This document shows positions 14,678 to 23,130 of a stretch of 35,018 nt of DNA, piece by piece. Source of the stretch: an uncultured Coxiella sp. (lineage in GTDB: Bacteria > Pseudomonadota > Gammaproteobacteria > Comchoanobacterales > Comchoanobacteraceae); the NCBI GenBank assembly GCA_902538855.1, contig CACBGS010000010.1:1-35018 (forward strand), written 5' to 3'. How positions within the stretch are numbered: the first letter of the stretch is position 1; every line of letters starts with the position of its first letter. Below the pieces are notes generated by a model. It was given only the letters and a program-made list of their open reading frames with translations, searched no databases and was not told the DNA's origin. The translations under genes and the position numbers were made by a program.

Positions 14678-14705
14678 TTACCAAAATTTAATTGAGAGTT
14701 GATCG

Positions 14706-14915
14706 ATGTCAAACAAACAAGGTGTACAAAAATCTGTTAGCGGTGCTACTAAGCGCTTTGGCAAAGATGGGCGTAGAGGTCCTGCTGGTAAGCGTCATGG
14801 GTTGAAGAATCAGACTAGTTCACAGCGCAAGCGTAAGTCAGGTCCAAAGAAAGTGCATAGTGTTGATATGCCACGTGTAAGTAAAATGACTTTGAATTTT
14901 AAAGGGAGTAAGTAG
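14706..14915 (+). CDS. rpmI: 50S ribosomal protein L35
   Basis: Small basic large-subunit protein (69 residues). The conserved [10 protein letters not shown] run near 13-22 fits L35, and the rest is K/R-rich ([18 protein letters not shown]). It is clearly more divergent than usual L35, lacking the typical C-terminal segment, so the position between infC and rplT carries much of the weight. rplT follows after 2 nt. Confidence 0.85.
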   Translation: MSNKQGVQKSVSGATKRFGKDGRRGPAGKRHGLKNQTSSQRKRKSGPKKVHSVDMPRVSKMTLNFKGSK

Positions 14916-14917
14916 TT

Positions 14918-15283
14918 ATGGCAAGGGTTAAGCGCGGTGTAGTCGCAAATGCAAGACATAGCGAAGTTCTTAAGCTAGCTAAAGGTTATCAGGGTGCGCG
15001 TAGTAGGGTATACCGCGTTGCAAAACAGGCTGTGATTAAGGCATCTCAATATGCCTATCGTGATCGTAAAAAAAAGAAGTCTTGTTTTAGGTCTTTATGG
15101 ATACAAAGAATTAATGCTGCTACAAGAAAACATGGTATTTCTTACAGTAATTTTATGTTTGCGCTTAAAACTATAGGTGTGGACGTTGATAGAAAAATAT
15201 TGGCTTATCTTGCTTGTGAAGATCAAGCTGCTTTTGAAGAATTAGTACAAACAGTCAAACAGCATATAGAACAAGCTGCGTAG
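14918..15283 (+). CDS. rplT: 50S ribosomal protein L20
   Basis: Large-subunit assembly protein that binds 23S rRNA. Standard features: [14 protein letters not shown] at the N-terminus, [31 protein letters not shown] and LWIQRINAA, then the C-terminal domain ending VKQHIEQAA. Length 121 (usual 117-120). Only 2 nt behind rpmI and 7 nt before pheS, consistent with one operon. In E. coli L20 represses this operon by binding the rpmI leader; the short leader here suggests this control may be reduced. Confidence 0.97.
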   Translation: MARVKRGVVANARHSEVLKLAKGYQGARSRVYRVAKQAVIKASQYAYRDRKKKKSCFRSLWIQRINAATRKHGISYSNFMFALKTIGVDVDRKILAYLACEDQAAFEELVQTVKQHIEQAA

Positions 15284-15290
15284 TCTCTCC

Positions 15291-16277
15291 ATGAGTGCCT
15301 CTTTGATTGAAGCTTGTGAGTCTGACCTCGAGCAGGCAGGCACACATCATGAATTAGATCAAGTTAAGTCTAAATACCTTGGTCCCAAAAGTGAAATCAG
15401 AAATAAGCTTGCCTCTCTGTCTTCCCTTCCTGTAGAACAAAAGGCTGAGGTTGGCAGAAGTACTCACCACTTAAAAAAATCTATTGAAGATCTGATCACT
15501 CGCAAAAAAAATACTATTGATCAGTTGATTGAGCAAAAGTCTTTGCAAGATAATGCCGTTGATACTACCGTTATGTCACGTTTTATGTCTTACGGGGCGT
15601 TGCATCCTCTTACAACTACACAGAGACAATTACTTAAGATTTTACAAGGTTTGGGTTTTGATATAGCTGATGGTCCTGAAATTGAGACCTCGTACTACAA
15701 CTTCCAGGCACTTAATACCCCATTATATCATCCTGCTGTTACCAGTCAGGATACTATGTATATTGCTAATGGTGCTTTGCTAAGGTCGCATACGTCTAGT
15801 GTACAGATTCGCATGATGGAGCAATATGAGCCGCCTTTGAGAATTATTGCTCCAGGGCGTGTCTTTCGTGCTGATACTCCTGATGCTACTCATAGTCCTT
15901 GTTTTATGCAGTGTGAAGGTCTGGTGGTTGATCAAAATTGTACGCTTTATGATCTAAAAAAGACTCTAGTATATGTATTACAAGCTTTTTTTAAAGAAGA
16001 GTTGAAAGTACGTTTTCGTCCATCGTTTTTCCCTTTCACTGAGCCTTCGTTTGAATGTGATATCTGGTTTAATAACCAATGGCTGGAAGTTCTTGGTTGT
16101 GGTATGGTGCATCCTAATGTATTACAGAATGTTGGTGTGGATACTGCTAAATATCATGGCTTTGCTTTTGGTGTCGGTATTGATCGTTTAGCTATGTTGC
16201 GTTACAAAATATCAGACATTCGTACCTTATATGAGGGTAAAATACCCTTTTTGTCTCAATTTAGAGATCAGGTGTAA
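15291..16277 (+). CDS. pheS: Phenylalanyl-tRNA synthetase alpha subunit
   Basis: Catalytic subunit of the alpha2-beta2 class II synthetase that charges tRNA-Phe. The N-terminal coiled-coil (1-90) contains KYLGPKSEI. Motif 2 region APGRVFRADTPDATHSP and the substrate-binding FRPSFFPFTEPSFE are intact, and motif 3 is GFAFGVGIDRLAMLRY near the end. Length 328 is normal. The ATG at 15291 fits the usual N-terminus; its ribosome site is poor, so translation is probably coupled to rplT 7 nt upstream. The beta subunit gene follows after 2 nt. Confidence 0.97.
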   Translation: MSASLIEACESDLEQAGTHHELDQVKSKYLGPKSEIRNKLASLSSLPVEQKAEVGRSTHHLKKSIEDLITRKKNTIDQLIEQKSLQDNAVDTTVMSRFMSYGALHPLTTTQRQLLKILQGLGFDIADGPEIETSYYNFQALNTPLYHPAVTSQDTMYIANGALLRSHTSSVQIRMMEQYEPPLRIIAPGRVFRADTPDATHSPCFMQCEGLVVDQNCTLYDLKKTLVYVLQAFFKEELKVRFRPSFFPFTEPSFECDIWFNNQWLEVLGCGMVHPNVLQNVGVDTAKYHGFAFGVGIDRLAMLRYKISDIRTLYEGKIPFLSQFRDQV

Positions 16278-16279
16278 TT

Positions 16280-18682
16280 ATGGTGCAGTTTAATTATAAG
16301 TGGTTGGGCGAGTGGTTATCTTCTAATAAGCATTCTGCAGAATTTTTAGCAGAGCAGCTTAATTTCCAAGGCTTTGAGACCGAGCTGTTATCAAGCACTA
16401 TCAGTGAGTCTATAGTAGTTGGTTTTGTAAAAAGTTGTAGTCCACATCCTCATGCTGATAAACTTAATGTTTGTGAAGTTGATGTTGGGCAGGGAGCAAA
16501 CCTGAGTATTGTCTGTGGTTGTCCAAGTGTACAACAAGGCATAAAAGTGTGTTGTGCTCTTGTGGGTGCCCAGGTTAATGGAATTAGTATCGTTGCTAGG
16601 GACTTACGAGGTGTAAGCTCTCAAGGTATGTTATGTTCTTTGTCAGAACTTGGTTTGTCAGCTAAGGCAAAAGGTATCTGGCACTTAAGTGAAGACGCTG
16701 TTATTGGCATGCCGCTACTAGAGTGGTTGCGTCTTGCACCACATACATTTGCTGTTGATGTAACGCCTAATCGTGGTGACGCTATGTCAGTACGAGGTGT
16801 AGCTAGAGAGCTGGCTTTTGCAGCTGGTTGTACTGCTACTGAGCCTTGGTCTGCTAATGAGAGCCTGTTAGACAGTTTGGCTAAGCTTTCTTGTGATTTA
16901 GTTATTGATCTAGAACACTGTACTGCGTTGCATATGGTTAAGCTTACTGATATTAGTAATCTGCCAATTCCAAATTGGATGACTTGTCGTCTGTTAGAGG
17001 CAGGTATTGCTCAGCATAACACTGTGGTAGATGTTCTTAATTATGTTATGTTAGAAACTGGTCAGCCAATGCATGCTTATGATGCTGCTTGCACTGATGA
17101 TAGCTTTGCTGTTGGTTTTGTTGATAATAAGACAAATTTGTCATTACTTAATGGTGACAAGGTTGCCTTAGATACACAAACGCTGGTGGTGAAAAATGCA
17201 GGTCGTCCAGTGTGTATTGCTGGTTATATGGGCGACGCGTCTACTCAAGTTAATGCTTCTACTACTAGTGTATACTTAGAAGCGGCTGTATTTAATCCTG
17301 TTAGTATTGCGCATAGTTGTCGAAAATATCCTTTCCATACCCAATCGGGAGCAAGGTTTGAGCGCGGTATAGATGCTAACTATACTAAACATGCTCTTTT
17401 ACGTGCTGTAGAGCTTATTGTGCAAATAACAGGCGCTAAACCCATTGCCTATGCCAGTACTTCTACTGTAGAAGCTGTAAAAGAAGCACAAGATATTGTA
17501 ATGAGCCATGACTATTTTATTAAGATGCTTGGTTATGTTCCAGATGCACAACGTGCTAAAACCTGTCTTGAGAAATTAGGCTTTTCTGTGGTTATATCAC
17601 AGCAGCAATGGTTGCTGCGACCACCGTCATGGCGTAATGAAGTCCAGTTGCCTTGTCATATTCTCGCAGAGTGTGTACGTCTAATGCGTTTGTTGGATAA
17701 TGTAGATACACCTACAGGCATGAATATGCAAATAGGTGAGCGTATCAGTGCCTTTGATCAAAAGCATAGTATTACAGATAAATTGAGTGATATTCTTGTT
17801 AGTATGGGCTGGTTTGAGACTTTCAGCTATAGTTTTTCTGCTGATCAAGAGTCAGAGCATTTTTTGCCATCAGGGTCACAAGCGCTTGCTCTTAAAAACC
17901 CCCTTATGCAGTCTATGTCAATGCTACGTACCAGTTTATGGTCAGGCTTATTATCACAATTAAAAGCTAATATGCAAATACAGCAACAAGATGTTAAGTT
18001 GTTTGAGATAGGTAGTAGTTATTTTCTGGAAGATAAAGATTCGGTTGCGCAGCCTAGTGTATTAGCAATGGCAATGACTGGCAGGGCTATGCCTGAATCT
18101 TGGCGTAATGATGATAAAAGATTAGATTTTTATTATGCTAAGTCTTATGTTTATCATTTATTTTCCTCTGTTTTAGCAGTACAAGATTTGCGTTGGCAAA
18201 CTGAGTCTGTACAAGGCTTGCATCCACATCAGTCAGGTTCCTTCTACTATGATGATCAACTCGTCGCGAAATTAGGTGTTATTCATCCCAAGTTGGCTAA
18301 GTTTTATGGTGTTGCTGAAGATACATGCTTAATGCAAATTACTATAAATGCCTTAGAGGATATTGCTTTTGTTAAGCAAAAAGTTAAAGTTGCTGTTGTT
18401 TATCCTTCTATGCGAAGAGATTTATCCATTATAGTTCCAGATTCTGTGGATTTTGCTTCAGTTGAAAAAAAAGTACAACAATCTTTGACGAACTATTTGA
18501 AAGATTTTATATTATTTGATATATATTCAGGTAGCCAGGTTCCAATTGGTTACACTAGCCTAAGTGTTGGTTTTGTATTTCAACACGATGAGCGTTCGTT
18601 GACTGATGAGGATGTGCAGCCAATGATGGATGTACTTATTAAAGAACTTGGAAATATTGGTGTTTCAATTAGGGGAGGATAA
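16280..18682 (+). CDS. pheT: Phenylalanyl-tRNA synthetase beta subunit
   Basis: Full-length 800-residue partner of PheS carrying tRNA binding and editing. Visible parts: N-terminal B1 domain, OB-fold tRNA-binding domain around 40-150 (CSPHPHADKLNVCEVDVG), B3/B4 editing domain around 205-400 (NTVVDVLNYVMLETGQPMHAYD; GARFERGID), B5 domain, the catalytic-like core, and the C-terminal anticodon-binding FDX-ACB domain (YPSMRRDLSIIV to the end). The stop overlaps the ribosome site of ihfA, only 4 nt upstream of its ATG. Confidence 0.97.
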   Translation: MVQFNYKWLGEWLSSNKHSAEFLAEQLNFQGFETELLSSTISESIVVGFVKSCSPHPHADKLNVCEVDVGQGANLSIVCGCPSVQQGIKVCCALVGAQVNGISIVARDLRGVSSQGMLCSLSELGLSAKAKGIWHLSEDAVIGMPLLEWLRLAPHTFAVDVTPNRGDAMSVRGVARELAFAAGCTATEPWSANESLLDSLAKLSCDLVIDLEHCTALHMVKLTDISNLPIPNWMTCRLLEAGIAQHNTVVDVLNYVMLETGQPMHAYDAACTDDSFAVGFVDNKTNLSLLNGDKVALDTQTLVVKNAGRPVCIAGYMGDASTQVNASTTSVYLEAAVFNPVSIAHSCRKYPFHTQSGARFERGIDANYTKHALLRAVELIVQITGAKPIAYASTSTVEAVKEAQDIVMSHDYFIKMLGYVPDAQRAKTCLEKLGFSVVISQQQWLLRPPSWRNEVQLPCHILAECVRLMRLLDNVDTPTGMNMQIGERISAFDQKHSITDKLSDILVSMGWFETFSYSFSADQESEHFLPSGSQALALKNPLMQSMSMLRTSLWSGLLSQLKANMQIQQQDVKLFEIGSSYFLEDKDSVAQPSVLAMAMTGRAMPESWRNDDKRLDFYYAKSYVYHLFSSVLAVQDLRWQTESVQGLHPHQSGSFYYDDQLVAKLGVIHPKLAKFYGVAEDTCLMQITINALEDIAFVKQKVKVAVVYPSMRRDLSIIVPDSVDFASVEKKVQQSLTNYLKDFILFDIYSGSQVPIGYTSLSVGFVFQHDERSLTDEDVQPMMDVLIKELGNIGVSIRGG

Positions 18683-18686
18683 CTGT

Positions 18687-19007
18687 ATGGAAACGTTAAC
18701 TAGGGCTGAATTATTAGAGCGTATTGTGCAGATGAAAAAGATGTCAAATCGTTCTGATATTGAGAAGATTATCGATAGATTTTTTAATGTTATAATTCAG
18801 ACTTTGGGAAATGGAGAGGTTGTTCGTTTATCTGGTTTTGGTAATTTTTACCTACTTGATAAGAATGAGCGGCCTGGTCGTAATCCTAAAACAGGTGAAG
18901 TTATTCCTGTTTCAAAAAGAAGAGTAACTACATTTAGAACTGGTAATAAGCTTAAGGAGTTGATTGAAGCTTATACAGATCATTTGATTGAGGAAAAAGA
19001 AGGCTAG
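18687..19007 (+). CDS. ihfA: Integration host factor alpha subunit
   Basis: DNA-bending nucleoid protein acting as a heterodimer with IHF beta. 106 residues: N-terminal helices (LTRAELLERIVQMKKMSNRSD), the core VRLSGFGNFYLLDK, and the arm RPGRNPKTGEVIPVSKRRVTTF with the intercalating proline in VIPV. Placement directly after pheT identifies the alpha subunit rather than HU. ATG 18687 was chosen because GGGGAGG (18672-18678) is directly upstream; an in-frame ATG at 18630 lies inside pheT. Confidence 0.95.
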   Translation: METLTRAELLERIVQMKKMSNRSDIEKIIDRFFNVIIQTLGNGEVVRLSGFGNFYLLDKNERPGRNPKTGEVIPVSKRRVTTFRTGNKLKELIEAYTDHLIEEKEG

Positions 19008-19019
19008 AGCCTTTTCTTT
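18994..19019 (+). terminator. Rho-independent terminator of the pheST-ihfA operon
   Basis: Stem AAGGC (19000-19004)/GCCTT (19009-19013) with loop TAGA that contains the ihfA stop codon, extended by further A:T pairs (AAAAAG with TTCTTT). The following TTCTTT supplies the U tract. It ends the operon just before tRNA-Pro. Confidence 0.6.
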
Positions 19020-19026
19020 ATATTAA

Positions 19027-19100
19027 CGGGGCGTGGCGCAGTCTGGTAGCGTGCTTGCATGGGGCGCAAGTGGTCGCTGGTTCAAATCCAGCCGTCCCGA
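19027..19100 (+). tRNA. tRNA-Pro (GGG)
   Basis: Complete cloverleaf: acceptor CGGGGCG/CGTCCCG (one G:T pair, C1:G72 as in tRNA-Pro), D-arm GGCGCAGTCTGGTAGC, anticodon stem CTTGC/GCAAG with loop ATGGGGC (anticodon GGG), and T-loop TTCAAAT. Discriminator A at 19100; CCA is not encoded. It follows ihfA, as in several related genomes. Confidence 0.95.
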
Positions 19101-19139
19101 TTTGGGTTTAATTTTTTTTGCTTGACCCTATCGAGGCGT

Positions 19140-20393
19140 ATGTCTAAAGATTTTATCAGTACTTCGCGTTTTTTCTTGCATATTGAACGCGCTACTTATG
19201 TCTTTTTTTCTTTTGTGTATGCATATTTTGAAGCTATCGCTCTGACTTATGTCTTCATGAGTCGTTTTAGCATGAATTTGTATACCAGTTCTGCTGTTTC
19301 TTCTATATCTACTTTGTCTATCTTTGCCACGTGTTTTTATTTTTCTGTTATGGATGGCTATCGTATTTTGACACGAAACAAAATGCAGGCTTATCGTAAT
19401 TTAAAATATTGCTTTGCATTCCGTGGTCATCCAATAGCTGATTATCTTAAATTTTGTCTTAGCGCTTTGTATGTATCTACTTTAACACTTGGTGTTTGTT
19501 ATTTATTGCCATATCATTTTGCTAGTGTCTATTTTTTAAACTTTCTAGCGCTTAATGTGCATTTTTATAATAATAAAATGCTTGGTTACTATCTTGCTGT
19601 TGTGGTTATTCCTAATCTTATTATTAATGCTATTAATATATTTCATAATGCTGTTGTTTCTCTTAGAAGCTTTTATGAGTCTTTTTGGGATTTAGAGGAT
19701 AAGTTTACTAAGAAATTATCAGAGTTTAAGTCTAATACGGTGTTGGAAAATATATATTCTTGCTTAGGTCTCTATCTCAGTTTGTATTCTTTTAGGTTGG
19801 CGCAGATTATGTCACTTGGTAACTATATGACTTATCAGGATCACATCATTCATTATGGGGTAATAGTTAATAAGTCTGTATCATATATACATGCAAGTCG
19901 TAGCCTTTTTTATCTGCTTTTTTTTAGGAGCTTGGGCAACTGCTTAAAACTCTCAATTTATCTCGTTTCTGTTATTCGTGGTTTTGTGGATATGTGCGCG
20001 CAGCTGTGTTTATTTGTCTATACAAAGTTACTAAAAATTAGGTATCTGTTTCGCAAGAATAGTCATAGTTCTGCGTCTAGGAAAAGTGTGTTTAATATAC
20101 CTTACTACCAACTTGCAGGTTTGGGTCTAAATAGTTGCCTGGAGTATATTGAAACACATGCTTTGTCTGTATTTGGTTATCTTTCTTGCGCAATCAGAGC
20201 TTATGCCCGTGCGGTTACAGTTTCTGGTAATGCGCCTATGGTCTTTTCATTTTTTTATAATTTTTTTGACAAAGCCTCAAGTAATCCAGTTGCCACAATT
20301 TCAATGCAATTACCTGTAGCAGCTAAATCGAAAAAATCTACATCAGCAAATAATCCTTCGCAGCATTCTGTGAGTGCATTAAGAGTACAATAA
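19140..20393 (+). CDS. Unknown multi-pass membrane protein
   Basis: Unrecognised 417-residue protein with about six to eight hydrophobic segments (for example TYVFFSFVYAYFEAIALTYVF, TLGVCYLLPYHFASVYF and LAVVVIPNLIINAINIF, all in the first half) and several cysteines. The central part has a short charged helix (FWDLEDKFTKKLSEF). The last 50 residues leave the membrane as an S/K/N/Q-rich tail (AAKSKKSTSANNPSQHS). I chose ATG 19140 with GAGG just upstream; the frame starting at 19059 reads through tRNA-Pro and is spurious. Its TAA overlaps the amidase ATG (TAATG at 20391-20395), so the two are translationally coupled, which suggests a cell-envelope role. No known transporter motif is seen. Confidence 0.8.
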   Translation: MSKDFISTSRFFLHIERATYVFFSFVYAYFEAIALTYVFMSRFSMNLYTSSAVSSISTLSIFATCFYFSVMDGYRILTRNKMQAYRNLKYCFAFRGHPIADYLKFCLSALYVSTLTLGVCYLLPYHFASVYFLNFLALNVHFYNNKMLGYYLAVVVIPNLIINAINIFHNAVVSLRSFYESFWDLEDKFTKKLSEFKSNTVLENIYSCLGLYLSLYSFRLAQIMSLGNYMTYQDHIIHYGVIVNKSVSYIHASRSLFYLLFFRSLGNCLKLSIYLVSVIRGFVDMCAQLCLFVYTKLLKIRYLFRKNSHSSASRKSVFNIPYYQLAGLGLNSCLEYIETHALSVFGYLSCAIRAYARAVTVSGNAPMVFSFFYNFFDKASSNPVATISMQLPVAAKSKKSTSANNPSQHSVSALRVQ

Positions 20394-21103
20394 TGCTGCT
20401 TTTTTTTATCTTTTTTTTACAAAGTTGTGTCTTTGCTGTTGATTACACTGTCTTGGTTGATGCTGGTCATGGAGGTCGTGATCCTGGTGCTATAGGGGTA
20501 AAAGGCTATAAGGAAAAGGATATTTGCTTGATGTTTGTAAAGGACTTAGTGACTGCATTGGCGCAGTATCCAAATATCGCTATTATAACAACTCGTAATA
20601 AGGATATATTTTTGTCACTGAAAGATAGGTTGTCTTTAGCGCAGCGCTCTGATGTGGATCTTTTTTTGTCTGTGCATATGGATAAAGGTAATAAGTCAGG
20701 ATATAGAGGTATGAGTATATACACGCAATCTAAGTCTTCTGCAAAAAACACTATGCATTTGCTTGCTAATACTGCAAAAAATACTAATTTAGCTGCGAAG
20801 CAATCACCTTATGCAAGTTATTTATTGCCGATGATTGTGCAGTCTTCTTTGGATGAAAGTATGCGTCTTGCCCAATCATTGCTACAAGCTTTGCATAGTA
20901 GTGGTTTTGTTCTACATAATATTAAACCTATTCCAAGAGAGTTGTATTTATTTCATCAGCATGCTCCTAATATATTACTAGAATTGGGTTATATAAGTAA
21001 TCATGATGATGTGCGTGTTGTCTTAGATACCAAACAGCGAAAAAATGTTGCAGAGCTTATGGCAAAGACGATATACGAATATTTAAGCTCTATGAATACT
21101 TGA
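20393..21103 (+). CDS. N-acetylmuramoyl-L-alanine amidase (Amidase_3)
   Basis: Periplasmic zinc amidase that cuts the stem peptide from murein, used in septum splitting. A signal peptide (about 1-15, FFIFFLQSCVFA) leads to the catalytic domain. Zinc ligands: H26 in VDAGHGGRDPG, E41 in YKEKD, H95 in FLSVHMD; catalytic E197 in ILLELGYISN. At 236 residues it is a minimal form: the N-terminal AMIN targeting domain and any C-terminal LysM of AmiB/AmiC are absent. Placement just before mutL is the usual one for amiB/amiC-type genes in gammaproteobacteria. It is coupled to the membrane protein upstream. Confidence 0.93.
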   Translation: MLLFFIFFLQSCVFAVDYTVLVDAGHGGRDPGAIGVKGYKEKDICLMFVKDLVTALAQYPNIAIITTRNKDIFLSLKDRLSLAQRSDVDLFLSVHMDKGNKSGYRGMSIYTQSKSSAKNTMHLLANTAKNTNLAAKQSPYASYLLPMIVQSSLDESMRLAQSLLQALHSSGFVLHNIKPIPRELYLFHQHAPNILLELGYISNHDDVRVVLDTKQRKNVAELMAKTIYEYLSSMNT

Positions 21104-21172
21104 TTTTTTTGCTATAAGTTAACCTCTTGTGTTAGTATGTTTTACAAGATGTTATTGGTATTGTACTAAGAT

Positions 21173-23050
21173 ATGACAGCTCATATAAAAAAGTTAACGG
21201 CCGAGCTAGCTAACCAGATAGCTGCTGGTGAAGTAGTAGAAAATCCTGCATCTGTGGTTAAAGAATTGGTTGAAAATAGTATTGATGCTGGTGCTACAGA
21301 TTTGCAAATCACTCTTGAAGATGGTGGTAAAACCCTTATTAGGGTTCAAGATAATGGTAGTGGTATAGATAAGGATAATCTTGCAAAGGCTATTGAACGT
21401 CATGCGACTAGTAAAATTGCTTCTTTTTCAGATTTGTGCTCAGTGCGTAGTATGGGCTTTCGTGGTGAGGCCTTGGCAAGTATTGCTAGTGTTTCTAGGT
21501 TGCGCATGACGTCTAAGACGATGGATGCTGATATTGGCTGGGTATTGGCAGTAGATGGTGAGAGTTCTACTGCGCCGTTATTAACGCCTTGTACTCAGCC
21601 AATTAGTGTTGGTACTGTAGTTGAAGTGTGGGATCTTTTTTTTCGAGTGCCTGCGCGTCAGAAATTTTTAGGTTCAGTGCAGTCAGAATTACGCCGTGTC
21701 CGTGAGGTGCTAAAGCGCCTTGCCTTAGCCCATCCAGCTGTTGGCTTTACTCTTATGCATGCGCAAAAGAAACTGTTTACTGTGCGTGCTGCAGATTCAA
21801 TTATGGCTTCTCAAGAGAGACTAAAGGTGCTTCTGGGTAGAGACTTTGTTGAGCATAGTATTGTTATGGATACAAAACTGCCTTGGGGTAGTATGCTTGG
21901 CTGGTGTGCTAAGCCGCTTTTTAGTAGAGCGCAAGCAGATATGCAATTCTTTTTTATAAATCATAGGCCTATTAAAGACAGGCATCTAGGTTTCTCTTTG
22001 AAGAGAGCTTACCAGGATGTAATGATACATGGAAGAATGCCGGCGTTCTGTTTATATCTTTTTATGGATGCTGAGCTGGTAGATGTTAATGTGCATCCAA
22101 GTAAAGATCAGGTGAGATTTCAGGATGTTGATGCAATAACGCGTCCTGTACGGCTTGCTGTTATGAATTTATTGCGTACAGCCAACGCGGTGACTGAAGT
22201 TCCTGTTGCTGCTACAGTGGCTGCGTATGCAGGTGAGCATGAGTTTGCTGCTGAGTTAGCAACCGCTAGCACCATCGCGCCTGATGCTAGCACTGAGCCT
22301 ATGTCTGCGGCAATTGTTGATACAGAAACTATGCCGATAACAGCGCCTGTTCTTGATAATAATATGGCAGATCTTCAGGTTGCACAGGTGAGTAGTAAGC
22401 AAGCTATTACACCATCATTTTTACATCAACCCAGTCAAGCTGAGATTTCATCTGTATCTAAGCCGGAGTTGGATCTTGGGTTTGCTTTAGGTCAATTACA
22501 TGGAATTTATGTATTAGCACAGTCAATACAAGGTTTAATTGTTGTTGATATGCATGCAGCGCATGAGCGTATTTTATATGAAGAGTTAAAACAAGCTTAT
22601 CATCAGCAGGGAGTTCCCTCTCAAAAGTTATTGGTGCCCCTAGAGTACCGTTGTAATAATGAAGTCTTTGATTATATAGCTGAGCATGATTTATTACTTA
22701 ATCAGCTAGGTTTTTCTGTGAAAATGGTATTGCCTGATATTGTAAATATTACGCATGTGCCTTCTTTGCTTATAACTAAAAATGTACTGCAATTGTTTGA
22801 TGCTGTGCTGCATGAGTGTATGGTCTATAATGATTCTGATCAGATACAACAAGCTCTACATAGTGTTTTAGCAACCATGGCATGTCATAGTGCGCTACGA
22901 GCAAATCGTATTTTAACGCAGGCAGAGATGAATGCTTTATTGCGCAAAATTGAACATACAGCAAGTAGTGATTATTGTAATCATGGACGGCCTACGTGGT
23001 TTGTTTGGTCTTTAGAGAAAATTGATAAACTGTTTCGTAGGGGTGAGTAA
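21173..23050 (+). CDS. mutL: DNA mismatch repair protein MutL
   Basis: Links MutS mismatch recognition to strand cleavage. The GHKL ATPase domain (1-330) has IAAGEVVENPASVVKELVEN, DNGSGI, HATSKI and GFRGEALASI; a variable A/T/E-rich linker covers about 340-430; the C-terminal dimerisation domain carries VDMHAAHERILYE (D459), MACHSALRAN and CNHGRP. These three motifs are those of endonuclease-type MutL (DQHAx2Ex4E, with Q replaced by M here), so nicking by MutL itself is expected and no MutH is needed, unlike in Escherichia coli. The 69-nt gap upstream holds no strong promoter, so it may share the amidase transcript. A weak AT-rich hairpin follows the stop. Confidence 0.97.
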   Translation: MTAHIKKLTAELANQIAAGEVVENPASVVKELVENSIDAGATDLQITLEDGGKTLIRVQDNGSGIDKDNLAKAIERHATSKIASFSDLCSVRSMGFRGEALASIASVSRLRMTSKTMDADIGWVLAVDGESSTAPLLTPCTQPISVGTVVEVWDLFFRVPARQKFLGSVQSELRRVREVLKRLALAHPAVGFTLMHAQKKLFTVRAADSIMASQERLKVLLGRDFVEHSIVMDTKLPWGSMLGWCAKPLFSRAQADMQFFFINHRPIKDRHLGFSLKRAYQDVMIHGRMPAFCLYLFMDAELVDVNVHPSKDQVRFQDVDAITRPVRLAVMNLLRTANAVTEVPVAATVAAYAGEHEFAAELATASTIAPDASTEPMSAAIVDTETMPITAPVLDNNMADLQVAQVSSKQAITPSFLHQPSQAEISSVSKPELDLGFALGQLHGIYVLAQSIQGLIVVDMHAAHERILYEELKQAYHQQGVPSQKLLVPLEYRCNNEVFDYIAEHDLLLNQLGFSVKMVLPDIVNITHVPSLLITKNVLQLFDAVLHECMVYNDSDQIQQALHSVLATMACHSALRANRILTQAEMNALLRKIEHTASSDYCNHGRPTWFVWSLEKIDKLFRRGE

Positions 23051-23093
23051 TAATTTCTCTGCATAATTATTTCTGTATTTATTGTGTTTTTTA

Positions 23094-23102
23094 TGCTAGA
23101 AT
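23094..23102 (+). promoter_or_regulatory. Possible extended -10 promoter of gyrA
   Basis: TGC-TAGAAT (TGC 23094-23096 extended element, TAGAAT 23097-23102) with no clear -35 box, 29 nt before the gyrA ATG. Confidence 0.3.
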
Positions 23103-23130
23103 AATGACAAATTTATTGCTGTAAATTGCT

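Noticed and set aside
18630-18686. Early ihfA start inside pheT
   Set aside because: No family similarity in the extra residues and a strong ribosome site exists before 18687.
19059-19139. N-terminal extension of the membrane protein at 19140
   Set aside because: It runs through tRNA-Pro; ATG 19140 has a GAGG site.
21125-21150. TCTTGT...ACAAGA stem as terminator between amidase and mutL
   Set aside because: Only six A/T-rich pairs, a 13-nt loop and no U tract.
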